Source: Persicimonas caeni (GTDB taxonomy: Bacteria; Myxococcota_A; Bradymonadia; Bradymonadales; Bradymonadaceae). From it: a stretch of 64,000 nt of DNA. The stretch covers positions 3,933,074 to 3,997,073 of the forward strand of contig NZ_CP041186.1 of the NCBI RefSeq assembly GCF_006517175.1, given 5' to 3'. Every line of letters starts with the position of its first letter. Position 1 is the first letter of the stretch. Positions 45,918-53,256 of the stretch are shown piece after piece. Both the position numbers and the translations under genes were made by a program. The notes under the pieces were generated by a model, which was given only the letters and a program-made list of their open reading frames with translations, was not told the DNA's origin and made no database searches.

Positions 45918-47579
45918 CTAAATGAGCGCAAGAGCTATCTTCAGCTCACCCACGCCAAGCGACGTCTCATTATCAAACCGCACCCGAACCTCACGCCCAT
46001 CGCTCAGCAGCCGGCGAAGCTCGGTCGTCAGCACTCGCAACCTGTCCCACATCGCCAGATCGAAGAGCGCCTTGCGCTCGCCGGCCGTTCGCGCATGCCC
46101 CGGCGGCTCGTCCAACGCCTCACCCTCCCAGTCGCGCGCCTCGACCACCTCACCGGCCTCGAGCACGATCATGCGCCCGTTGCAGCCGTCGATCGATGGT
46201 CGCCAGGCGATCGTGGCGTCGGTCAGCCTGCAGAGCCAACGGGCGCGTCGGCAGGCGCGGTGGGCGCGCCGAAGCGCCGTCTCGAGGGCGTCGGCGACGA
46301 GCTCGTCGGTCCAGACGAGCTCCTCTTCCTCGAGTTGCTCGTTCTCGGCCTCGTCGTCGGCCCCGCTCTCCTCGTCGGCCAATTCCTTGGCCGCCAAGTA
46401 CTCCTCCCACAACACAAGCGCCAATGCGTCCAGGTCGCAGTCGCCGTGGCGGACGTAGAACGCGTCCACCCCCGCGTCGAGCCACTCGGCGGCGTCGGCC
46501 AAATACTCGGGCGCCTCCTCGGTGAGCCACTCGGCTACTGGCCCTGTGTCCTCGAGCGCGCTGGCCAGCCTCAGCGAGCGTGTCGAGCGCAACGGCCCCG
46601 TTGCGTGCTCGTCGTCGAATATGTCCGAAAAGCTCGTCCAGTCGGCATTCGCAAAGCGCAGCTCGCGGTGCTTTTGGCGAAGCCCCCAGTTGTACGGCGG
46701 GCTGTGGCGTTTGATCTCGTCGGTCTCGAGCAGCGCCGCTTCGAGCGGCGTGGGCACGGTGGTGACGTCCAGATCCCACACCTGCGTGACGAGTTCGAGC
46801 TTGCGCTCGCTCAGGCCGCGGCGCGTCTGGAAGTAGGTGTTGACGCGCTGCTTGAGCGAGGTCGCCTTGCCCACATAGAGCACGTCGCTCGTCTTCGAGA
46901 GCATGCGGTAGACGCCGGGCGTCTGGGGCAGCGACAGCCGCAGGTCACGGTCGATGGCGTAGTGGGTCTTCTTACTCGACGAGACCGGCGTCTGTTCGAG
47001 CCACTGGCGAAGCTCGTCGAGCGTCTCGACGCCGTGACCCAGGCGCAGGTCGCGCACGAGTTGGCGCCAGATCCAAGCGGTCGCCAGCGCGTGGTGCCCG
47101 GCGCGTTTTTGTTCGGGGAGCGTGTGGCCCAAATACCCTGCCAGCGCGCGGATGCCGCGGCGGGGCAGGTCGCTGAAGAGCCTGCGGGCGATGGCGTGGG
47201 TGCACACGATGTCGAGCGGGAAGGCGTCGTCGGCGCCGAATCGCCCGTGGGCGTCGTCCAAAAAGGCGCGCTCGAAGCGCGCGTAGTGGATGACCGAATG
47301 CGGCGTCTCGGCTGCCTCGCGGCGAAGTTTCTCCCAGACGCTTTCTGGAGGGACGGCCTCGGCCATCGCCTCGTCGTCGATGCCGGTCATGCGCTGGATA
47401 CGCCGCGGGATGGTGTCGCCATCGGGCAGTTCCAGCACAAAAGAGGCCACCTCCGGCGAGCTCTCGTCATCGGCGCACGTGCGGCACCAGGCGAGCTCGA
47501 GGAGGTGGCCATGTTTTGGAGAAGCGCCCGTCGACTGGCAATCGATGGCCAGCACGGGCAGCTCGGTGAGTCGTTGCAT
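45918..47579 (-). CDS. DEDD exonuclease-like plus GIY-YIG nuclease protein
   Basis: A 553-residue protein. Residues 1-190 are DnaQ-like: AIDCQSTGASPKHGHLLELA (Exo I), VIHYARFERAFLDD (Exo II) and KRAGHHALATAWI (Exo III). The usual DxE of Exo I is DCQ, so one metal ligand is missing and exonuclease activity is doubtful. Residues ~215-300 are a GIY-YIG domain (TPGVYRMLSKTSDVLYVGKA, then SLKQRVNTYFQ and ALLETDEIKRHSPPYN) like the N-terminus of UvrC or Cho. A ~250-residue acidic C-terminal part follows. Exonuclease/GIY-YIG fusions are known in actinobacteria. The start overlaps the stop of the outer-membrane protein gene by one base (TGATG). Confidence 0.82.
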   Translation of the reverse strand: MQRLTELPVLAIDCQSTGASPKHGHLLELAWCRTCADDESSPEVASFVLELPDGDTIPRRIQRMTGIDDEAMAEAVPPESVWEKLRREAAETPHSVIHYARFERAFLDDAHGRFGADDAFPLDIVCTHAIARRLFSDLPRRGIRALAGYLGHTLPEQKRAGHHALATAWIWRQLVRDLRLGHGVETLDELRQWLEQTPVSSSKKTHYAIDRDLRLSLPQTPGVYRMLSKTSDVLYVGKATSLKQRVNTYFQTRRGLSERKLELVTQVWDLDVTTVPTPLEAALLETDEIKRHSPPYNWGLRQKHRELRFANADWTSFSDIFDDEHATGPLRSTRSLRLASALEDTGPVAEWLTEEAPEYLADAAEWLDAGVDAFYVRHGDCDLDALALVLWEEYLAAKELADEESGADDEAENEQLEEEELVWTDELVADALETALRRAHRACRRARWLCRLTDATIAWRPSIDGCNGRMIVLEAGEVVEARDWEGEALDEPPGHARTAGERKALFDLAMWDRLRVLTTELRRLLSDGREVRVRFDNETSLGVGELKIALALI

Positions 47580-48166
47580 CAGATGCTGAAGTCTACGCCC
47601 AAAAAGAGCATCACACGGCCTTCGTTCACGCTGGCGGTCTCTTCGACGCCGTTGATCGAGAAGTCGACGTCAGAGACGTTCACGTACTGGCCCATCGCGC
47701 CCAAGTTGAGATCGATGAGCGGCAGGCCGATCAAGTCGTACTCGACGCCGCCGCCGACGTTATAGCCGAAGTAGTCGAAGCCGGGGCTGGTCGTGGGACC
47801 GGCCTCGGCGAAAAAGGCGATGTCAGTGGTGGGGATGCCCACACGCGCCATCAGGTTGATGTCGAGCTCCTCGAAGCGGTCGTCGCCGTCCGCGAAGGAG
47901 ATCGCCTGGTTGAAGTAGTTGAGCTTGAGCCCGATCGCAAAGATGTCGAAGCCAAGGTTGCCATGCGCGCTCACCCCGAAGCTCGCCAAGTCGTGGTCAG
48001 AGTCGAGCTCGGCGTTGGCCTCCTCGGTCTCGATATTCTGGAAGGCAAGCGGCATCCAGAGGCCGTCGGCGCCGAGTCGAAGCGCGGCGTCGGCGTCTTT
48101 GGGCGCGGCGGTGAGCACGAATCCAGCCGCGAGGAGCGCGACCATCCAAACAGAGTATTTTTTCAT
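47579..48166 (-). CDS. Small outer-membrane beta-barrel protein
   Basis: A 195-residue exported protein. The signal peptide is MKKYSVWMVALLAAGFVLTA ending near DADA. Amphipathic beta strands (LRLGADGLWMPLAFQ, FGVSAHGNLGFDIFAIGLKL, GGGVEYDLIGLPLIDLNLGA) and the C-terminal MLFLGVDFSI are typical of small outer-membrane barrels of the OmpA/OmpW size. No family-specific motif seen. Its stop codon overlaps the start of the exonuclease/GIY-YIG gene by one base, an unexpected coupling of an envelope protein and a nuclease. Confidence 0.7.
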   Translation of the reverse strand: MKKYSVWMVALLAAGFVLTAAPKDADAALRLGADGLWMPLAFQNIETEEANAELDSDHDLASFGVSAHGNLGFDIFAIGLKLNYFNQAISFADGDDRFEELDINLMARVGIPTTDIAFFAEAGPTTSPGFDYFGYNVGGGVEYDLIGLPLIDLNLGAMGQYVNVSDVDFSINGVEETASVNEGRVMLFLGVDFSI

Positions 48167-48233
48167 GGTAACTACCTCAAATTGTTAGCAGACAATTCGT
48201 CTACATTCTTTGTACCGATCTAGAGATCGAAAA

Positions 48234-48272
48234 GAAAGAAAAAGCCCCGGTCCTGTGAGTTAGACCGGGGCT
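48234..48272 (-). terminator. Rho-independent terminator downstream of kamA
   Basis: On the minus strand: AGCCCCGGTC, loop TAACTCACAG, complementary arm, then a T-rich run. It lies between kamA and the outer-membrane protein gene. Confidence 0.8.
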
Positions 48273-48310
48273 GATTCGTCGTTATTCAGATACGGCTGTT
48301 CAGGAGAGGT

Positions 48311-48520
48311 GGCCTTGCAGGGGCGTGGCGCCGGCTATTTAAGGAGTTAGGATTGAGGGGCGGACGATGCGTAGCGTTTGCGCGTGGCGGTGCGATTCGC
48401 CAATAGCCACGTGGCTTATCTGCTTTTTGATCGCCTCGCGCAAACGTGGCTGCTCGTCCGCCCATCAATGCTAGTTCCACCTCAATAGCGGGCGCCCTCA
48501 CCTGCAAGACCGTCATTCTA
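48311..48520. repeat. Palindromic dispersed element, copy F (long)
   Basis: Left arm GGCCTTGCAGGGGCGTGGCG, then CCGGCTATTTAAGGAG and GGGGCGGACGATGC pairs with the right arm (GCTCGTCCGCCCATC, CCTCAATAGCGGGCGCC, CTGCAAGACC). About 210 bp, the longest of the six copies. Confidence 0.7.
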
Positions 48521-49939
48521 GCGCGCGCCCTTTCTGGCTTTCGCCTCCGCAATCGCCTGGTCGCACATCTCCTTTTGCTTCTTCGGGTCCTGCCAGGCCT
48601 CCTGGATCTCCTCGGAGAGCTCGCGAAGCGGGTCGAAGTAAAGGAAGAACTCGCCGGGCTTGACCGAGGGGGCGGTGTAGACGCTCACGCCGGTCTCGCG
48701 GTTGTAGTACTCGTAGGAGTGCACGTCGCGCTTGCCGCCGCCGCCGGGGGCGTCGACCACGTGGCAGGCGGTGTTGAAGCCGGCGGTCACCCCGCGCACG
48801 TTCTTCTCGATCTCGATATTCTTCTGCACCGTGGTGCGAAGGTCCTCGACGCCCTGGACCATGTCGTGCTGGTAGACGTAGTAGGGCTGGACGTTGATCT
48901 CGCTGAGCTTCTTGGTCAGCTCGGTCATCGTCTCGGCCGAGTCGTTGACGCCGGCCTGCAGCACGCACTGGTTGCGCACGGTCATGCCGCGCTCGAACAA
49001 GACGTCCATGGCGCGCTTCGAGATCGAGGTGATCTCGTTGGGCGTGTTGAAGTGGGTGTGGATGCACACCTCCTTGTGCAGCTGGCGGCCGAGCATCAGC
49101 ACCTCGGTGATGGCGTCGAGCCACTTGTCGTCGCTCAAGACCTTCATCGGCATGACCGCCAGGCCCTTGGTTGCAAAGCGGATGCGCCGGATATTATCCA
49201 TGCGCAAGAGGCGCTCGCCGATCGCTTTGACGTGCTTGTAGGGCAGGTTGTAGGTGTCGCCGCCGCTGATGACGATATCCTCGAGCTCGGGGCGCGACTC
49301 GATATAGTCGAACGCCTTCTCCCAGCGCTTCGGGTCGACGCGCAGCTTGACCTTCTCGACGGTGTCGGTGTCGACGCCGATGGCGTAGCTGCGCGTGCAG
49401 AAGCGGCAGTACACCGGGCAGGTGTCCATGACCAGGAAAAGCGCCTTGTCTTGGTAGCGGTGCGTCAGGCCCTCGACGGGAGCGTCGGCCTGCTCGTGCA
49501 GGCTGTCGAGGGTGAGCATCGGGTGGTCGGGCTTGAGCTGGCTTGCCAGCGGGATGAACTGGCGGCGGATCGGGTCGTCCCAGGGGTTGTCCCAATCGAT
49601 GAGGCTCAAGAGGTACGGAGTGACACGCACCGCCATGGGCACCTTGCTAAAGCCCTCTTGGACGTCTTTGATGAAGTCGTCAGGGGCGACGCCCTCGATG
49701 AGGCCCACGAGCTTCTCTTCGCCGTAGGCCGAGTTGCGCATCTGCCAGATGTAGTCGAGGAATTGCTCCTCGTCGACGTCGGCGAACGCGGGCATCTCGC
49801 GCCACCACTCACCGTCCTTGAGGTTGCGGTGGGCGAGCACGGACGGATCGACCGGCGGCTTCTGGCGACGCTCTTTGGGCGGCGCGGCTTTAGCTTTTTT
49901 CGGAAGTTTTTCGGGGGTGATATTTTCGGCAGTGGACAT
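48518..49939 (-). CDS. kamA: Lysine 2,3-aminomutase family radical SAM enzyme
   Basis: A 473-residue KamA-like enzyme. The ATG at 49939 is preceded by AGGAGGAG. The radical SAM cluster motif CPVYCRFC lies near residues 171-178 in LVMDTCPVYCRFCTRSY. DIVISGGDTYNLPYKHVKAI, FNTPNEITSISKRAMDVLFE and NQCVLQAGVNDSAETM match the SAM and PLP-binding core; HSYEYYNRETGVSVYT lies late. A Lys/Pro-rich N-terminal extension (EKLPKKAKAAPPKERRQKPP) is unusual. KamA converts L-lysine to beta-lysine; related enzymes act on glutamate or other residues, so the substrate is not certain. EF-P-modifying EpmB is much shorter. Confidence 0.87.
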   Translation of the reverse strand: MSTAENITPEKLPKKAKAAPPKERRQKPPVDPSVLAHRNLKDGEWWREMPAFADVDEEQFLDYIWQMRNSAYGEEKLVGLIEGVAPDDFIKDVQEGFSKVPMAVRVTPYLLSLIDWDNPWDDPIRRQFIPLASQLKPDHPMLTLDSLHEQADAPVEGLTHRYQDKALFLVMDTCPVYCRFCTRSYAIGVDTDTVEKVKLRVDPKRWEKAFDYIESRPELEDIVISGGDTYNLPYKHVKAIGERLLRMDNIRRIRFATKGLAVMPMKVLSDDKWLDAITEVLMLGRQLHKEVCIHTHFNTPNEITSISKRAMDVLFERGMTVRNQCVLQAGVNDSAETMTELTKKLSEINVQPYYVYQHDMVQGVEDLRTTVQKNIEIEKNVRGVTAGFNTACHVVDAPGGGGKRDVHSYEYYNRETGVSVYTAPSVKPGEFFLYFDPLRELSEEIQEAWQDPKKQKEMCDQAIAEAKARKGAR

Positions 49940-50297
49940 CAGACTCCTCCTACGCACAACAACGGCGTGTTATCGGTTGTGTGGAACGGCTGTAACGGCT
50001 GATGAGTAAGGGCGATACAGCCGCACCACAAAACGAACGTTTTCTCGGCGCCTGTGCTTACAGGGCACCGAGTAGGTAAACGTATCGAACGTGGCGCGGC
50101 GGGCCGTAACCGCAACCGATTCCACACTCCCGTAAGAGGAGAGTCCGGCACCTCTAATTTTCGTGTTTTTGAGTGGTGTGTCAAGGAGGAGAAAGGAACA
50201 AGAAGTACCTGCACAGTCGCTCCGCGATTGACTCGTCGGCACTATTTAGGCACCATCAGCTCAAGTTTTTGACAACTTCTTTTCAAAAGGGGACGCG
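49940..50297. other. Intergenic region without recognised gene
   Basis: A ~360-bp divergent gap between kamA and the DUF5684 gene. Short open frames in it have no ribosome binding site or family similarity. It presumably carries both promoters; no clear promoter elements were identified. Confidence 0.4.
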
Positions 50298-50705
50298 GTG
50301 TATCACTGGTTAACTATTGCACAAGCTTCATCGTCGGATTTCGGCTTCATCGGAATGCTCTTCGGGTTGGTAGGCATGCTCTTCGGGCTGCTGGTCGCCG
50401 CGGTGATGATCGCGTCGATGTGGAAGCTCTTCACCAAGGCGGGCAAGCCCGGCTGGGCGGCGATCATTCCGATCTACAACGTGGTGGTCATGCTCGAGAT
50501 CATCGGGCGGCCGATCTGGTGGATCGTGCTGTTCTTCATCCCGGTGGTGAACTTCGCGGTCAGCGTCGTCATCTCCATCGAGTTCGCCAAGGCCTACGGC
50601 AAAGACATTTTGTGGGGGCTGGGGATCGTCTTCTTGGGCATCATCTTCATGCCGTTGTTGGCGTTCAGTGATGCGCGCTATCAGGGGCCGGATCCGTTGT
50701 TCTAG
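50298..50705 (+). CDS. DUF5684-like small membrane protein
   Basis: A 135-residue membrane protein beginning with GTG at 50298 after AAAAGGGGACGC. It has three hydrophobic spans (FIGMLFGLVGMLFGLLVAAV, WWIVLFFIPVVNFAVSVVIS, LWGLGIVFLGIIFMPLLAFS). The segment LFTKAGKPGWAAIIPIYNVV, then MLEIIGRPIWW is the hallmark of DUF5684 proteins, often found as membrane-anchor domains or next to signal peptidases. Its role is unknown. It ends in YQGPDPLF. Confidence 0.8.
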   Translation: MYHWLTIAQASSSDFGFIGMLFGLVGMLFGLLVAAVMIASMWKLFTKAGKPGWAAIIPIYNVVVMLEIIGRPIWWIVLFFIPVVNFAVSVVISIEFAKAYGKDILWGLGIVFLGIIFMPLLAFSDARYQGPDPLF

Positions 50706-50739
50706 CGCTTGTTCTAGAGCAAGGCGTAGCTTTTTGGGA

Positions 50740-50850
50740 CCCCCCATCCGCCTCGCGCGGCTGAACCACATTGCTTTTCGCAGGGGCATCCCTTCCCCTC
50801 GGGGAAGGTGCCCGTAGCGAAGCGGAGGGCGGATGGGGGGCGCCGCAAAG
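50740..50850. repeat. GC-rich palindromic debris repeat
   Basis: GACCCCCCATCCGCCTCGCG pairs with GGAGGGCGGATGGGGGGC; inside are CCTTCCCCTCGGGGAAGG and GTAGCGAAGCGGAGGGCG. Same kind as the debris at 58430-58520 (GCGAAGCGTAGCGGAGCTGG). Confidence 0.5.
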
Positions 50851-50890
50851 CAAGGCCTTGCTTAGTGGAGCTTCAAAGCTTAGTGGATCT

Positions 50891-51631
50891 TCAAAGATCC
50901 ACCCTCAACCCAATCCCCAGATCCCAGAACACACCATTCGTGTTCAGATCCCCCAGAGACGCCTCCTGCGTCTCGAAGCCTCCATTTCCCCCACCCTCGA
51001 GTTCATCCCACGTCGCGTTCGTCTGCGCCTGGTAGCCGAACTCGCCCAGAATGCTCAGTTGTACGCCGCCGAACATCTTCTCGGGCGTCGACACCTCGAA
51101 GCCCACTGAGCCTAACCCGACGATGTCGTGGGCGTAGTCGTCCTTGATGGATGTGGCCGTGTCGACCTCGAGGGCCTGCAGCGCGTAGCCGGCGCCCACG
51201 CGGGCCGAGGGCCGAAAGACGCCCCACAACTCGGGGCCCCAGTCGGCGGCGGCCATGAACAGGTTTCTCGTCCAGCTCAGCTCGAGATCGCCGTTGAAGC
51301 GCGACTGGTCGGCGCCGCCTCCCACGTACAGCAGGTAGGCGCGCAGCCCGGGCACGGTGAAGCTGCCGATATCGTAGCCGGCGCCGAGCATGCCGCCGGT
51401 GTAGTGGTCGTCGTCGCTAAAGGCGTCGAAGCTCGAGTCGGTCGGGTAGAACGACGGGACGCGCAGCTCGAACAGGAGCTCGGGTTCCTCGCTAAAGGCG
51501 ACCGGCTCGGGGTCGAGCTGGGCGCCGGCCTGGACGTCCGCGTTCTGGGCGAAGGCGCTCGTCGACAGGCATGCCGCGGCGACCAGGCAGCCAATCGCGC
51601 ACAATCGTTTGGTCAGTTGGGTCGAGTTCAT
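50891..51631 (-). CDS. Outer-membrane beta-barrel protein of the propeller-lipoprotein operon
   Basis: A 246-residue exported protein with a signal peptide (LCAIGCLVAAACLSTSAFAQ). Beta-strand-rich sequence (YTGGMLGAGYDIGSFTVPGL, VRVGAGYALQAL-like strands, LSILGEFGYQAQTN) ends with FWDLGIGLRVDL, typical of a barrel. Its ATG overlaps the stop of the preceding lipoprotein gene by four bases (ATGA), so it is translationally coupled and closes a four-gene cluster with three lipoproteins upstream. It is a plausible membrane partner for them. Confidence 0.72.
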   Translation of the reverse strand: MNSTQLTKRLCAIGCLVAAACLSTSAFAQNADVQAGAQLDPEPVAFSEEPELLFELRVPSFYPTDSSFDAFSDDDHYTGGMLGAGYDIGSFTVPGLRAYLLYVGGGADQSRFNGDLELSWTRNLFMAAADWGPELWGVFRPSARVGAGYALQALEVDTATSIKDDYAHDIVGLGSVGFEVSTPEKMFGGVQLSILGEFGYQAQTNATWDELEGGGNGGFETQEASLGDLNTNGVFWDLGIGLRVDL

Positions 51632-53244
51632 GGCAGCTCCTGTCCGAAGAGGTTCTCGAGGAAAATGTCGTTGAAAACTTTGGCGTTTTCCGGAATGGGG
51701 TTGGTCGCGTTGAGCAGCGTGAAACTGCCGGTGCGGTCGGCGTGCTGGACGACCAGAAGCTCGTCCTCGCCGTCGAGGTAGATGCGCTCGCCCTCTTTGG
51801 GCAATTCGAACGCAGTCGGGTGGCCGGTCTCCAGGTCGAACAGCCCGAAGTACGGCTCGCCGCGGAACACGCCGTAGGCGTAGACCTGGCCGAAGTAGAT
51901 GTCGCCCAGCGAGGCGCCCTGAATCGGCACCGCGCGGTTGGTGCGCAGGTTGAGCACGGTAAAGCCCGCGCCCAGGCCGGCGTGGTGGACGATAGCGCGC
52001 TCGCCGTTGGTCTCCTCGTCGAGCTGCACGCGACTCGGCGCGGCCTTGAGGCGAATCGCCTCGACGCTGCGACCCAGGGTGGGCGTGTCGTCGGAGATGG
52101 CGATGCTCTCGGGGCGGATCACCGACACCAGCGGGGAGCGCGACGACCAGGCGAGCACGCGCGTCTCGGGCTCACCGTCGACGCTGGTCTGGTAGACGAG
52201 CAGGTCTTCGGCCGGCGCGGTCATCGGCAGGTCGAAGGTCGAACTCTCGCCCGACTGCACGTCGATCATGGTGAATTCGGGGCGATTCTGGTCGATCGCG
52301 ATGATGCGCGAGCCCTGTTCATCGAGCTCCAACAACTTCATGCGCGCCGGGTTGTTGCCCGCGGCGAGTTGGTTGACGCTGATGTCGAATTTGCGGTTCG
52401 CGTCCTGCCGAATGCTCGGCTGGATCGCCACGTGGGTGATGTCCTGGCCGGTGTCGGTCAACAGGTACAGGCTGACCGTGTTCGGCATCGACTCCTCGGG
52501 CGTCACGTCGAAGATCGCCTGGGTGGGCGTGCGCACCTGGTCGGCCTGGCTGATCGTCAGCGGCACCTCACGCAGGCGGTTGGCCTCGTCTTCGGCCAGA
52601 AGGTCGATGATCGTGACCTCGCTCTCGGCGAGCGACGCCGCCAGGCGCTGCTCGGAGCCGTCGAGGGTGAACTTGGGCGCGAAGATGATGTCGCGTGGCC
52701 GGTTCGACAACGTCTGGAAGCTCGCCTCCTCGTCGTCGGCGATGCCGTCGCGCAGGTCGACGATGCCGAGCTCGTTGAGGTTTCGAGCCACGAAGTTTCC
52801 GCCGCCGCCGGTAAAGCTGAGCAGCAAGAATTCGCCCTCCGGGTCGACCGACAGCCGGTCGTAGGCGCTGTCGAGGCCGACGGTCTGGGCCGACAACGAC
52901 TCGCCTGACAGGTCGTAGACGCTCAACGACGCGCCTTGCTCGTCGAGTTCCTCGTTGACCACGAAGAGCTGCGACTCGTCGGCCGACAGCGCGCGAGCGC
53001 CGGGGTCGGCGCCGGTCGACGCGCGGTCGATCTCGAGGTCGATCTCCTCGCCGCTTCGCTTGGGCTGGAGTCTGACGACCTGCTGGAGGTTCTCGTTGAC
53101 GAAGAGCAAATCGCCGTTCGCGCGCAGCGGTTGGCCTACGCGCAGCGAGTTGTCCCACTCCTCGGAGTGGTCGTCGTCGCCGCAGGCGCCCAAAAGAGCC
53201 GCTGAGAGCAGCAGAACTGTGAGTTTTCGTATATTGGGGTTCAT
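51628..53244 (-). CDS. Beta-propeller-like lipoprotein, third gene of cluster
   Basis: A 538-residue lipoprotein from the ATG at 53244 (MNPNIRKLTVLLLSAALLGAC, lipobox LGAC). A short acidic linker is followed by repeated beta units with YVTN/WD-like character (GDLLFVNENLQQVVRLQPKR, SQLFVVNEELDEQGASLSVY, LGIVDLRDG, SEVTIIDLLAEDE), consistent with a seven-bladed propeller. It shares the start IRKLTVLL with the next gene upstream but lacks the NAGID end. It starts 13 bp after the preceding lipoprotein stop and overlaps the barrel gene by 4 nt. Function unknown; likely periplasmic or surface-exposed. Confidence 0.7.
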   Translation of the reverse strand: MNPNIRKLTVLLLSAALLGACGDDDHSEEWDNSLRVGQPLRANGDLLFVNENLQQVVRLQPKRSGEEIDLEIDRASTGADPGARALSADESQLFVVNEELDEQGASLSVYDLSGESLSAQTVGLDSAYDRLSVDPEGEFLLLSFTGGGGNFVARNLNELGIVDLRDGIADDEEASFQTLSNRPRDIIFAPKFTLDGSEQRLAASLAESEVTIIDLLAEDEANRLREVPLTISQADQVRTPTQAIFDVTPEESMPNTVSLYLLTDTGQDITHVAIQPSIRQDANRKFDISVNQLAAGNNPARMKLLELDEQGSRIIAIDQNRPEFTMIDVQSGESSTFDLPMTAPAEDLLVYQTSVDGEPETRVLAWSSRSPLVSVIRPESIAISDDTPTLGRSVEAIRLKAAPSRVQLDEETNGERAIVHHAGLGAGFTVLNLRTNRAVPIQGASLGDIYFGQVYAYGVFRGEPYFGLFDLETGHPTAFELPKEGERIYLDGEDELLVVQHADRTGSFTLLNATNPIPENAKVFNDIFLENLFGQELP

Positions 53245-53256
53245 TTTGGACCTCAT

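Noticed and set aside
44820-47765. A plus-strand open frame of about 980 codons across the prenyltransferase and exonuclease genes
   Set aside because: It overlaps two recognisable genes in other frames; its translation is Arg/Pro/Ala-rich with no domain.
50054-50272. A plus-strand open frame of 72 codons upstream of the DUF5684 gene
   Set aside because: No ribosome binding site, no family, and it would occupy the promoter region of two genes.
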